Below are positions 24,685 to 32,743 of a stretch of DNA of 34,578 nt, one piece after another. The first letter of the stretch is position 1, and each line of letters begins with the position of its first letter. Where the stretch lies: positions 1-34,578 of the forward strand of contig JAFWYQ010000104.1 of assembly GCA_017517605.1 (NCBI GenBank). The letters run 5' to 3'. The position numbers and the translations under genes were made by a program. The notes beneath the pieces were generated by a model. It had not been told where the DNA came from, searched no databases, and was given only the letters and a program-made list of their open reading frames with translations. This DNA comes from Bacteroidaceae bacterium. Lineage in GTDB: Bacteria > Bacteroidota > Bacteroidia > Bacteroidales > Bacteroidaceae.

Positions 24685-26379
24685 TCATAATTTTACCTTC
24701 AACACCTTTCCTCCGAATCCTTCTACGGTGGTGCATACCTGTGTAGTAGGAGAGAGGGAAATCTCTTCTTTCTTACCTGTGAGCAAATCAGTTGCCTTCA
24801 CGCTCTCTTTCTTAGGGATTTCGAGGAAATCGAAGGCATGAGCGGGGATGTTGATGCTCACTTCGGCAGGTGCTTCGTCAAAGTTTACCACCACAAGGAT
24901 GAGTTCTTTTTTCATCTTGCGGAGGAAAGTGTATTGGCGATGTGCGTTGAAGTGAGGATTGTCGTAATTGGCATACATGAGGTCGTAGAAAGCGCCTTCG
25001 GCAAGCGCCTTTTCCGACGTACAGAGGTTGAGTACGCGGGTGTAGAAGGCCTGCAAATCCTTCTCCTCATCGGTGAGGAGTTTGCCATCAAACTTGCCTC
25101 CGTTGCGCCAACGGCGGATGGTGTCTACCGTCCAGTAATCGAAGATGGTGGTGCGTCCGTCGCGTCCGCTGAATCCCTCTTCGTCCATACCTCTCTCGCC
25201 AAACTCCTGACCAAAATAAACCATTACGGGGTTGACATTCATGCACGCGCTAACAATCATGGCCGGACGGGCCTTCACGGGATTGCTGGCAAAGAAGTCG
25301 GAGGCGATGCGTTGCTCGTCGTGATTTTCGAGGAAGTTCAGCATGTTCGTCTGTATGCCTTCGAGGCTTTGCCAACATCTGGTGATAACAGTGGCCGACT
25401 GTCCGTAGCATGTAACGCCTTTCAACGTATCATAGAGGCCCACTTTATCGTAAAGATAGTCGAACTTGCCATTCCAAATGTAGTTGCGGTATTCGTTGGG
25501 GTTATACACTTCGGCAATGAAGATGAGGTGGGGGAATTTTTCTTTCACCTGTGGTATTACCCATCCCCAGAAGGCGCAAGGCACCATTTCGGCCATGTCG
25601 CAACGGAAACCGTCGATGCCTTTCGATGCCCAGTAGAGAAGGATGTCGCGCATCTTTATCCACGTGTTGGGGATAGGGTCGAAATGCCATTGTCCACCGC
25701 CTTGGTAATCTACACCATAGTTCAACTTCACCGTCTCGTACCAATCGTTTACACTTGGCCATGCATCGAAGCGGTCGTTACCCGTAGCTTTGGCGGGAAA
25801 CTCTGCGTAAGGCTCGTTGGCATTTTTCTGGAGGTCAATATGTCCCTCCAGTTTGAATCCGGGGATATAGTAGAAGTTATTTTGCGGATTGAAGGCATGA
25901 GCCGTGTTGTCGCTGGCTCCCAAATCTTCCACACCTGCGGGTTTGGCATCGGAGTTGTACTGACGGGCCACGTGGTTGGGCACAAAGTCCATAATCACCT
26001 TCAAACCGGCTTTGTGGGTGCGTTTTACCAGATTTTCAAATTCCTTCATGCGGTCGGGCACAGAGGTGGCAAGGTCGGGATCCACATCGTAGTAATCCTT
26101 GATGGCATAGGGAGAGCCTGCCTTTCCTTTCACTACGGCAGGATGGTCGGGACGTATGCCATAGCGTCGGTAGTCAGTTTGCGTGGCATGTTCGATGATG
26201 CCTGTGTACCAGATGTGTGTGGCACCCAATGCCTTGATTTCTTCCAAAGCCTTGGCGGTGAAGTCGGCCATACGTCCACATCCGTTCGTGGCTTTGTCGC
26301 CATGGGGGATAAGGCGTGTATTGTTGTTTCCGAAAAGTCGGGTGAAAACCTGATAAATAACGAATTTATTGTCTTGCAT
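24685..26379 (-). CDS. Cytoplasmic GH13 alpha-amylase-family glycosidase
   Basis: All four GH13 conserved regions are present: region I DFVPNHV, region II GFRCDMAEM (nucleophile Asp), region III FIAEVY (acid/base Glu) and region IV FLENHDEQR (Asp stabiliser). The 564-residue protein starts directly with the catalytic barrel (MQDNKFVIYQVFTRLFGN) without a signal peptide, so it acts in the cytoplasm. It ends with a small beta domain (LILVVVNFDEAPAEVSINIP). The substrate is probably an alpha-glucan or maltodextrin, perhaps storage glycogen, but the subfamily cannot be fixed by eye. It lies 96 bp after fabD on the same strand, separated by a long hairpin, so co-transcription is uncertain. Confidence 0.9.
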   Translation of the reverse strand: MQDNKFVIYQVFTRLFGNNNTRLIPHGDKATNGCGRMADFTAKALEEIKALGATHIWYTGIIEHATQTDYRRYGIRPDHPAVVKGKAGSPYAIKDYYDVDPDLATSVPDRMKEFENLVKRTHKAGLKVIMDFVPNHVARQYNSDAKPAGVEDLGASDNTAHAFNPQNNFYYIPGFKLEGHIDLQKNANEPYAEFPAKATGNDRFDAWPSVNDWYETVKLNYGVDYQGGGQWHFDPIPNTWIKMRDILLYWASKGIDGFRCDMAEMVPCAFWGWVIPQVKEKFPHLIFIAEVYNPNEYRNYIWNGKFDYLYDKVGLYDTLKGVTCYGQSATVITRCWQSLEGIQTNMLNFLENHDEQRIASDFFASNPVKARPAMIVSACMNVNPVMVYFGQEFGERGMDEEGFSGRDGRTTIFDYWTVDTIRRWRNGGKFDGKLLTDEEKDLQAFYTRVLNLCTSEKALAEGAFYDLMYANYDNPHFNAHRQYTFLRKMKKELILVVVNFDEAPAEVSINIPAHAFDFLEIPKKESVKATDLLTGKKEEISLSPTTQVCTTVEGFGGKVLKVKL

Positions 26380-26396
26380 ACTTTCTTATTATATTC

Positions 26397-26461
26397 AACA
26401 CAGAGACACAAAGACACAGAGTTAATAAAAGAAAAACTCTGTGTCTCCGTGTCTCTGTGTT
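26397..26461. repeat. 27-bp inverted repeat between fabD and the amylase gene
   Basis: Arms at 26397-26423 (begins AACACAGAGACACAAAG) and 26435-26461 (ends GTGTCTCTGTGTT) pair over 27 positions with two mismatches around an 11-nt A-rich loop. The arms are built from repeated CAGAGACACA-like units. As RNA on the minus strand it would form a strong hairpin just after fabD, but no T-run follows. Confidence 0.75.
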
Positions 26462-26475
26462 CTGACTATAAAATA

Positions 26476-27363
26476 TTACGCAATGCCGTGGGCATTGGCC
26501 GTCTTGTCAATCTTCTTTATAAGTCCTTGAAGTACAGCGCCGGGGCCACATTCGGTAAATTCATCAGCACCGTCGGACAACATGTTCTTCACCGTCTGTG
26601 TCCAACGTACCGAAGCGGTGAGTTGGGCGACGAGATTGGCCTTGATTTCCTCGGGTGAAGTGTGGGGAAGTGCGTCCACATTCTGATATACTGGGCACTT
26701 GGGTGTGTTGAACTTAGTGGCTTGTATGGCTGCTTCCAACTCCACCTTGGCTGGATCCATCAGTGGTGAATGGAAGGCTCCGCCCACATTCAAGGGCAAG
26801 GCACGCTTGGCACCGGCCTCCTTCATCTTCTCGCAAGCCTTGGCAATGCCTTCGATGGTGCCAGAGATGACGATTTGTCCAGGACAATTATAATTGGCAG
26901 CTACCACCACATCGCCTCCGCGTGTCACTTGGTCGCAAATCTCCTCCACCTTGTCGTCTTCCAAAGCGATAACGGCGGCCATGGTTGAGGGACGTGCCTC
27001 GCAAGCCTTCTGCATGGCCATGGCACGGGCATAGACGAGTTTCAAACCGTCCTCGAAAGACAAGGCTCCGGCAGCAACCAAGGCACTGAATTCGCCAAGT
27101 GAGTGGCCGGCGGTCATTTCGGGCTTGAAATCGTCGCCCAAGCAAAGGGCTGAGATTACGGAGTGGAGGAATACGGCAGGTTGGGTAACCTTTGTCTGAC
27201 GGAGGTCCTCATCAGTGCCTTCAAACATGATATCGGTGATGCGATAGCCAAGGATTTCGTTGGCTTTCTCGAAAAGTTCTTTTGCTAAAGGTGAATTCTC
27301 GTAGAGGTCTTTACCCATTCCTACGAATTGTGCTCCCTGACCGGGAAATACAAACGCTTTCAT
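26476..27363 (-). CDS. fabD: Malonyl-CoA:ACP transacylase
   Basis: This 295-residue protein begins with the family signature MKAFVFPGQGAQFVGMGKDL. The nucleophile elbow GHSLGEFSAL has catalytic Ser88, Arg113 (YARAMAMQ) binds the malonyl carboxylate, and His198 in GAFHSPLM completes the catalytic pair. It transfers malonyl from CoA to acyl carrier protein for fatty acid synthesis in the cytoplasm. No other fab genes are adjacent. The gene has its own promoter-like TACCTTTG 56 bp upstream. Confidence 0.96.
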   Translation of the reverse strand: MKAFVFPGQGAQFVGMGKDLYENSPLAKELFEKANEILGYRITDIMFEGTDEDLRQTKVTQPAVFLHSVISALCLGDDFKPEMTAGHSLGEFSALVAAGALSFEDGLKLVYARAMAMQKACEARPSTMAAVIALEDDKVEEICDQVTRGGDVVVAANYNCPGQIVISGTIEGIAKACEKMKEAGAKRALPLNVGGAFHSPLMDPAKVELEAAIQATKFNTPKCPVYQNVDALPHTSPEEIKANLVAQLTASVRWTQTVKNMLSDGADEFTECGPGAVLQGLIKKIDKTANAHGIA

Positions 27364-27418
27364 ATTCTTTTTTCCTATTATATATTATATAATGTATGTT
27401 TCGTTCAAAAAACGGCCG

Positions 27419-27426
27419 CAAAGGTA
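27419..27426 (-). promoter_or_regulatory. TAnnTTTG promoter element of fabD
   Basis: On the minus strand this reads TACCTTTG, 56 bp upstream of the fabD ATG; the -33 TTG is not evident. Confidence 0.5.
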
Positions 27427-27547
27427 ACTATAAATCTTGATATACGGAAATACTACGCCCGATTTATCGTTTCTGATGAAACTATTTCAGGAAAAAGCAT
27501 CCTCATAAGATACACTTTGTATTAAACATAAGGGAGATTCAAGCCAC

Positions 27548-27599
27548 GGTTAAGGTGTCCTTAACCCAAGGTTAAGGTAGTCTTAAGCGTCGGTTAAGG
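27548..27599. repeat. GGTTAAGG/CCTTAACC palindrome array
   Basis: GGTTAAGG occurs at 27548-27555, 27570-27577 and 27592-27599, and its inverse CCTTAACC at 27559-27566. Adjacent copies form perfect 8-bp hairpins with 3-nt loops, and two alternative pairings compete for the single inverse copy. The direct copies are exactly 22 bp apart. Confidence 0.7.
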
Positions 27600-27767
27600 A
27601 TTGGTCGTAAAACGAGTAAGATTTTTTTCTCCGTGAGGAAAAACTTTTTTTCAGGTAGGGGAGAAAAAAAGAACAGGTAAACCCCATGAGGGAATACAAA
27701 AGTGGAAGGTGTTGAGGGCTATTTTCGGCGTTTATGCGATAAAAGTATGCATTTCTGCATAAAAAAG

Positions 27768-27798
27768 TTGCAAATACCGAAAACAATGCCTACTTTTG
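27768..27798 (+). promoter_or_regulatory. Bacteroidetes-type promoter for the UXS gene
   Basis: TTG (27768-27770), a 20-nt spacer, TACTTTTG (27791-27798), 65 bp before the ATG. A palindrome at 27746-27761 lies just upstream and could be a regulator site. Confidence 0.65.
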
Positions 27799-27863
27799 CT
27801 CAACAAACTCGCTAAGAGTATATAATTTTAGTAAAGATACATTAAATCTAAACAATAATCCGC

Positions 27864-28808
27864 ATGAAAAGAATCCTCGTAAGCGGAGGAGCCGGATTCA
27901 TAGGTTCCCATTTGTGTACACGCCTTGTCGAAGAGGGGCACGATGTTATCTGCTTGGACAATTACTATACAGGAAGCAAGAAGAACGTTTGGCACTTGAT
28001 TGGCCGACCGAACTTCGAATTGGTGCGCCACGATATTGTGAATCCCTATTGGGCCGAGGTGGACGAAATCTATAATTTGGCATGTCCGGCATCGCCCATC
28101 CATTATCAGCACGACCCTATACAGACGACCAAAACAGCTGTTGTGGGTTCGCTCAACATGTTGGGATTGGCCAAGCGCGTGAATGCCAAAATCCTGCAAG
28201 CCAGTACCAGTGAAGTATATGGCGACCCTGCTATCCATCCGCAACCCGAGGAGTATTGGGGCAATGTGAACCCCGTGGGCATACGCTCGTGCTACGACGA
28301 AGGCAAACGTTGCGCTGAAACCCTCTTCATGGATTATCACCGTCGGCATGGAGTGAGGATAAAGATTATCCGCATCTTCAACACCTATGGCCCCCGCATG
28401 TTGGCGCACGATGGCCGCGTGGTGTCGAATTTCGTGGTGCAAGCATTGAAAGGGCAGGACTTGACCATCTATGGCGACGGACACCAGACACGCAGTTTCC
28501 AGTATGTGGACGACTTGGTGGAGGGAATGATTCGCGTGATGGAAAACACACCCGACGACTTCCTTGGCCCCATAAACATTGGTAATCCCGGCGAATTCAC
28601 CATGTTGGAATTGGCCGAAAAGGTAATAAAACTCACAGGTTCGCAATCGAAAATAGTCTTTGAACCCCTTCCGCACGACGACCCACGCCAACGCAAGCCG
28701 GACATCACGCTGGCCAAGAAAATGCTTGGTTGGGAGCCTAAGGTGCAACTGGACGAAGGATTGCAACACATGATTGATTATTTCAAGGGAATTATTGACA
28801 AAATTTGA
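27864..28808 (+). CDS. UDP-glucuronate decarboxylase (UDP-xylose synthase)
   Basis: This 314-residue extended short-chain dehydrogenase has an N-terminal NAD-binding Rossmann motif GGAGFIGSH, an SDR Tyr/Lys pair in SCYDEGKR and the substrate-binding sequence [22 protein letters not shown]-type signatures include [18 protein letters not shown] and STSEVYGDP. It converts UDP-glucuronate to UDP-xylose with bound NAD, supplying sugar nucleotide for surface polysaccharides. There is no membrane segment, so it is cytoplasmic. The gene starts 65 bp after a clear promoter. The next gene begins 5 bp after its stop, so the two are almost certainly co-transcribed. Confidence 0.93.
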   Translation: MKRILVSGGAGFIGSHLCTRLVEEGHDVICLDNYYTGSKKNVWHLIGRPNFELVRHDIVNPYWAEVDEIYNLACPASPIHYQHDPIQTTKTAVVGSLNMLGLAKRVNAKILQASTSEVYGDPAIHPQPEEYWGNVNPVGIRSCYDEGKRCAETLFMDYHRRHGVRIKIIRIFNTYGPRMLAHDGRVVSNFVVQALKGQDLTIYGDGHQTRSFQYVDDLVEGMIRVMENTPDDFLGPINIGNPGEFTMLELAEKVIKLTGSQSKIVFEPLPHDDPRQRKPDITLAKKMLGWEPKVQLDEGLQHMIDYFKGIIDKI

Positions 28809-28813
28809 ATCTT

Positions 28814-29968
28814 ATGGCTATAAATGGAAAAGTGACGGTAAACATCAATCCGTCAGATTACAAAGTGTTGGTGGTAGACGACGTAATGCCTAACGTGCTG
28901 CTGCTGAAGGTGATGTTGTCGAACGAAAAGTTCAACGTCATCACTGCGTCCAATGGCGAACAGGCCATTGAACAGGTGCGTAACGAAAAGCCCGATTTGA
29001 TTCTGCTCGATGTCATGATGCCAGGTCTTACAGGATATGACGTGGCACAAATATTACAAAACGACCCTGAAACACATGATATTCCCATCATCTTCCTGAC
29101 GGCACTCAACACCTCGGAAGACATTGTACGTGGCTTCCGCATGGGAGGTAGCGACTTCATATCCAAACCCTTCAACAAGGAGGTGCTCATTGTGCGCGTA
29201 AAATACCAACTCTCGTTGGTCGAAGCCAAACGTATTATCCTCCAGCAAAACGAAGAGTTGCAACGTACCATTGACGGACGTGACAAACTCTATTCGGTAA
29301 TCGCCCACGACCTCCGCTCGCCCATGAGTACCATCAAAATGGTGCTCAATATGCTTACCGAAGCCAATTCGACTGAAACCCTTGGCGAAGAAAACTATAG
29401 TATGTTGTCCATGGTAAACACCCAATCCGAAGAGGTGTTTGCTCTGCTTGACAACCTGCTGAAATGGACAAAGAGTCAAGTGGGACGACTGAACGTGGTG
29501 ACACAACGCTTCATGGTGGACGAAATCGTACTCTCGGTAATGCAAGTCTTCCGTATGGTGGCCGAAGCCAAAGGAATCACCATCGAACAAGGCGAATGTG
29601 AACACTTGAATGTGTTTGCAGACATCGACATGTGCAAAACCGTACTCCGAAACTTCTTGAGCAATGCTATCAAGTTCAGCACTGAGGGAAAGAAGATTAT
29701 CGTTTCCGTCAAGAAGGAAAACGACAAATTTGCCCGCATCAGTGTGCGCGACTTCGGATGTGGCATCAGCGAAGATGACCAAGCCAAACTCTTCCACACC
29801 GCCACACACTTCAGCAAATATGGCACCAATAACGAAGAAGGCTCAGGTCTTGGATTGCTTCTCTGTCAGGACTTTGCCATCAAGAATGGTGGAAATGTCT
29901 ATCTTGAATCTGTTTTAGGCGAAGGCTCAACATTCAGTTTCACGGTGCCACTTGTAGGTGAAGAGTAA
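28814..29968 (+). CDS. Soluble hybrid: receiver domain followed by histidine kinase
   Basis: The start is ATG 28814; the TTG at 28805 would overlap the previous stop. The N-terminal receiver domain (about 16-125) has acidic pair Asp22-Asp23, phosphoacceptor Asp66 (LILLDVMMPG) and Lys118 (SKPF). A short coiled coil leads into the dimerisation helix with phosphorylatable His165 (VIAHDLRSPMS). The ATPase domain follows: N box NFLSNAIKFS, G1 RDFGCGIS, G2 GSGLGLLLCQDF. There is no membrane segment or PAS domain, so its input probably comes through the receiver or a partner. It has no DNA-binding output. Tight linkage to the UDP-xylose synthase gene suggests a role in surface polysaccharide control, which is inference. 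Confidence 0.92.
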   Translation: MAINGKVTVNINPSDYKVLVVDDVMPNVLLLKVMLSNEKFNVITASNGEQAIEQVRNEKPDLILLDVMMPGLTGYDVAQILQNDPETHDIPIIFLTALNTSEDIVRGFRMGGSDFISKPFNKEVLIVRVKYQLSLVEAKRIILQQNEELQRTIDGRDKLYSVIAHDLRSPMSTIKMVLNMLTEANSTETLGEENYSMLSMVNTQSEEVFALLDNLLKWTKSQVGRLNVVTQRFMVDEIVLSVMQVFRMVAEAKGITIEQGECEHLNVFADIDMCKTVLRNFLSNAIKFSTEGKKIIVSVKKENDKFARISVRDFGCGISEDDQAKLFHTATHFSKYGTNNEEGSGLGLLLCQDFAIKNGGNVYLESVLGEGSTFSFTVPLVGEE

Positions 29969-29973
29969 GAAAA

Positions 29974-30074
29974 AGTGAAGAATGAAGAGTGAAGAGTGAA
30001 GAATCCAATAGTATGAACACTATGATTCTTCACTCTTCACTTAGTATTTGATTCTTCACTCTTCATTCTTCACT
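29974..30074. terminator. Bidirectional terminator built of GAAGAGTGAAGA repeats
   Basis: Arms AGTGAAGAGTGAAGAATC (29988-30005) and 30024-30041 pair perfectly over 18 bp, with an inner ATAGT/ACTAT stem. A second inverse copy at 30054-30074 can pair instead with 29974-29994 over 21 bp. The structure lies between convergent genes, and its outer copy supplies the last codons and TGA stop of the minus-strand gene. Confidence 0.7.
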
Positions 30075-31281
30075 CTTCGTTTATCAATGCCCAGACAATA
30101 TACTGTGTTTCTCGTCCTACAGGAGTAAGTGGCTGATAACCTTGACAGATACGTCCATCGGGAGAGAGTAGGAGAGGATGCTCTTCCATTCGTTGGCGAT
30201 GCGCCTCTTTCAACTCCTCAGGAGTAGGGAAGTAATCTACTATGAAGCGCCCTCGGCATCCTTTGGTCACATATCGTTCGTAAAAGATGTGAGCCACCAC
30301 ACCCATATTCATCCGTAAATTGATTTCCACACACGGATGAAGACACATATCCCATTTTTGATTCTCCCTTTTTACAAGGCAAGCCATCATATCCACTCCT
30401 AAATATCCACGATAATCAGCGCCGATGCGTTCGCCAATAAGTTCTTGTAGCATTGCACGTACATCGTGCAAAGTCTCTTGAGAGGCGTATGCGCTCAATT
30501 CACATTCAATCTCCTCGTCCGCCATCAAAAGATTGCCTTCGTAAGAGCCGTTGGCATCCGTGACAAATCTTGAATAACCAACAAAGGTAAGCGGAGCACC
30601 ATCGCCCGATGAATAAAACTCCATAGCAAAATCCTTTACCTTACGATAGAGAGGCTCCACCACTACACCCCCTTGTTGAGCAAGCGTCCGTGCGCACCAT
30701 CCACTCAACGGAGGAGCAAATTCGCCTTGCCCACGGCGCAATCCCTTTCCGCTACTCGACCATGGTGCCTTCAGCATAGTAGCGGGATAAGAGGTCACTT
30801 GGTGAGCTATTTCTTCTTCGGTTACGCAAAAAGTTGCTTCCCCTATTAAGGGATGTGTATCTGATAGCTTTTGCATAAGGGCTTTCAGTACATCTACAGC
30901 CATTTGCCTGCTCGATAAGTCACGTAATATGCACATTTTATTTAAGGTTGGCAAGTATTCATCCGCCAATCCACGCCCCTTCATCTGCTTCACAAGTGCG
31001 GGATTCCATCCCCAAGGGAGAAGTGGTTGATTCGGAACATTCTCTCTTTCTGTAATCCAATTTATATCAATAGATAAAATGTTGCTTGTTGAAGTTTTGC
31101 TCCAATAGTATAAAGCCTCACTATTGGGGATAAGCACGGCATCTCCATCATCAGCATACCAAGCAGGCAATAATGCTAAATCCATTGCCATGCGTCGAGC
31201 CAAACGGGGAGGCAGATAATTCATGTCGCCATTGGCCAAAGCCAAGTCGTTATCAGGATTGAAAATATAGGTATTTGCCAT
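30070..31281 (-). CDS. ATP-grasp-like protein, function unknown
   Basis: This 403-residue cytoplasmic protein begins MANTYIFNPDNDLALANGD. The middle has a nucleotide-binding loop typical of ATP-grasp enzymes (ATMLKAPWSSSGKGLRRG) and the C-terminal part has an acidic/Asn metal-site-like segment (LHPCVEINLRMNMG) preceded by YRGYLGVDMMACLV. ATP-grasp enzymes ligate a carboxylate to an amine or similar group; the substrate is not visible here. The gene is divergent from the AAA_14 gene with a shared promoter region. Its final codons and stop (GAAGAGTGA) lie inside the terminator repeat at 30054-30074, so the extreme C terminus may be repeat-derived. Confidence 0.75.
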   Translation of the reverse strand: MANTYIFNPDNDLALANGDMNYLPPRLARRMAMDLALLPAWYADDGDAVLIPNSEALYYWSKTSTSNILSIDINWITERENVPNQPLLPWGWNPALVKQMKGRGLADEYLPTLNKMCILRDLSSRQMAVDVLKALMQKLSDTHPLIGEATFCVTEEEIAHQVTSYPATMLKAPWSSSGKGLRRGQGEFAPPLSGWCARTLAQQGGVVVEPLYRKVKDFAMEFYSSGDGAPLTFVGYSRFVTDANGSYEGNLLMADEEIECELSAYASQETLHDVRAMLQELIGERIGADYRGYLGVDMMACLVKRENQKWDMCLHPCVEINLRMNMGVVAHIFYERYVTKGCRGRFIVDYFPTPEELKEAHRQRMEEHPLLLSPDGRICQGYQPLTPVGRETQYIVWALINEE

Positions 31282-31323
31282 AATAAATGCACCTTATCTG
31301 AGCTGTTTTTCTAAAAGATGCGG

Positions 31324-31331
31324 CAAAGTTA
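31324..31331 (-). promoter_or_regulatory. TAnnTTTG promoter element for the ATP-grasp-like gene
   Basis: On the minus strand this reads TAACTTTG, 43 bp upstream of the ATG at 31281. It lies back to back with the plus-strand promoter at 31363-31392. Confidence 0.5.
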
Positions 31332-31362
31332 AAAAAAAATAGAATATTTTGCTATCTCTACT

Positions 31363-31392
31363 TTGCAATTTATGGAATAATTGTTACCTTTG
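31363..31392 (+). promoter_or_regulatory. Bacteroidetes-type promoter for the AAA_14 ATPase gene
   Basis: TTG (31363-31365), a 19-nt spacer, TACCTTTG (31385-31392), ending 39 bp before the ATG at 31432. Confidence 0.65.
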
Positions 31393-31431
31393 CAGCCCAA
31401 TAGAGTGCAACTAAGGTAAAACTATTAAGAA

Positions 31432-32613
31432 ATGGAAGTTTTTTATCGTACACATAATTACCTGATTGAGCATATCAGCAATTCCCTCGTTCGTCGTGAT
31501 TTGATGGACGAGATTGATTGGAACGACCGCATGATAGGCATCAAGGGTACGCGTGGTGTAGGAAAAACCACATTCCTCTTGCAATATGCCAAAGAACGGT
31601 TTGGTGCAGATCGTTCGTGCCTCTACATCAACTTGAATAATTTCTACTTCCAAGGACGTGGCATTGCTGACTTTGCCGGCGAATTCCAAAAGCGTGGTGG
31701 ACGAGTACTGCTTATTGACCAAGTATTCAAGCATCCCGATTGGAGCCACGAGTTGCGACTTTGCTACGATCGTTATCCAAGTCTTAAAATCGTATTCACA
31801 GGTTCGTCCGTCATGCGTTTGAAGGAAGAAAATCCCGAATTGAATGGCATTGTAAAGTCTTACAATCTAAGAGGTTTCTCCTTCCGTGAGTTTTTGAATC
31901 TCAAGACTGGAAGCAATTTCTCTGCTTACACGCTTGACGACATTATTCACAACCACGAGCATATTGTAAAAAGCATCCTTTCCAAGGTACGTCCGCTTGA
32001 CTATTTTCAAGATTACCTTCATCATGGTTTTTATCCATTCTTCTTGGAAAAGAGTAATTTCTCAGAGAATCTGCTGAAGACCATGAACATGATGATTGAA
32101 GTAGACATCCTGTTGTTGAAGCAAATAGAACTGAAATACCTTTCCAAGATTAAGAAACTGCTCTATCACCTTGCCGTAGTAGGCCCTGTAGCTCCCAATA
32201 TCAGCCAATTGGCAACTTCCATTCAAACTTCGCGTGCCACGGTTATGAATTACATCAAATACTTGGCAGATGCGAGATTGATTAATATGGTGTATGCCAA
32301 AGGCGATGAGTTTCCCAAGAAACCTGCACGTGTGATGATGCATAACACCAGTTTGATGTACAGTATCTATCCTGTAAAGGTTGAGGAGTTGCATGTGTTG
32401 GAAACCTTCTTCTTGAATAATCTGTGGAAAGACCACAAACTGAATAAAGGCGAGAAAGGTGCCTCATTCCTTGTGGACGAGAAACTTCAGTTCCGCATCT
32501 ATCCTGATGGAATCAAGGCAAAGAATACGCCGAATGTCTACAGTGTCTTACACAAATTGGAAGTCGGACATGGAGACCAAATACCCTTGTGGTTGTTTGG
32601 ATTCTTGTATTGA
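31432..32613 (+). CDS. AAA_14-type P-loop ATPase
   Basis: This 393-residue protein has Walker A GTRGVGKTT (39-47) and a Walker B-like RVLLIDQVFKH, where the residue after Asp96 is Gln97 rather than the usual Glu. A sensor-type FTGSSVMRL follows, then SYNLRGFSFREFLNL, the pattern seen in Bacteroidetes AAA_14/DUF4143 proteins. A winged-helix-like region (NISQLATSIQTSRATVMNYIKYLADARLI) lies near residue 270, and the C-terminal part (FLVDEKLQFRIYPDG) is shorter than a full nuclease-like domain. Cytoplasmic and of unknown role; relatives are often discussed as toxin or defence-like ATPases, but nothing nearby supports that here. Confidence 0.85.
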   Translation: MEVFYRTHNYLIEHISNSLVRRDLMDEIDWNDRMIGIKGTRGVGKTTFLLQYAKERFGADRSCLYINLNNFYFQGRGIADFAGEFQKRGGRVLLIDQVFKHPDWSHELRLCYDRYPSLKIVFTGSSVMRLKEENPELNGIVKSYNLRGFSFREFLNLKTGSNFSAYTLDDIIHNHEHIVKSILSKVRPLDYFQDYLHHGFYPFFLEKSNFSENLLKTMNMMIEVDILLLKQIELKYLSKIKKLLYHLAVVGPVAPNISQLATSIQTSRATVMNYIKYLADARLINMVYAKGDEFPKKPARVMMHNTSLMYSIYPVKVEELHVLETFFLNNLWKDHKLNKGEKGASFLVDEKLQFRIYPDGIKAKNTPNVYSVLHKLEVGHGDQIPLWLFGFLY

Positions 32614-32743
32614 AAAGATTGGATGTCAAGAACAAATTTTATGTAAAAGGATTTTCAAGATAGGATAAAACAAAGGAATTTAGAATAAGGATTTTAGAAT
32701 AAAGATAATAATAAACTAATTACTAATTAATTTATATTAGATT

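Larger units (their letters stand above)
27364..27863. other. 500-bp gap between divergent genes, no gene seen
   Basis: It holds the fabD promoter, an array of GGTTAAGG palindromes (27548-27599) and a perfect 11-bp inverted repeat, TTTTTTTCTCC (27622-27632) with GGAGAAAAAAA (27660-27670). Next is a palindrome TATGCA-TTTC-TGCATA (27746-27761) just ahead of the promoter for the next gene. A 65-codon plus-strand frame (27328-27525) shows no protein-like character and overlaps the fabD start. Confidence 0.6.

Noticed and set aside
24838-26658. Plus-strand open frame of about 600 codons
   Set aside because: It runs antisense through the GH13 amylase-family gene and into fabD, both of which have clear catalytic motifs; its translation is His/Val-rich with no domain. 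It is a codon-bias shadow.
27328-27525. Short plus-strand frame overlapping the fabD start
   Set aside because: It covers the fabD promoter region, is AT-rich and has no protein-like pattern.
27828-28769. Minus-strand frame of 313 codons
   Set aside because: It is antisense to the UDP-glucuronate decarboxylase gene, which has full SDR motifs; no family-like sequence is seen on this strand.
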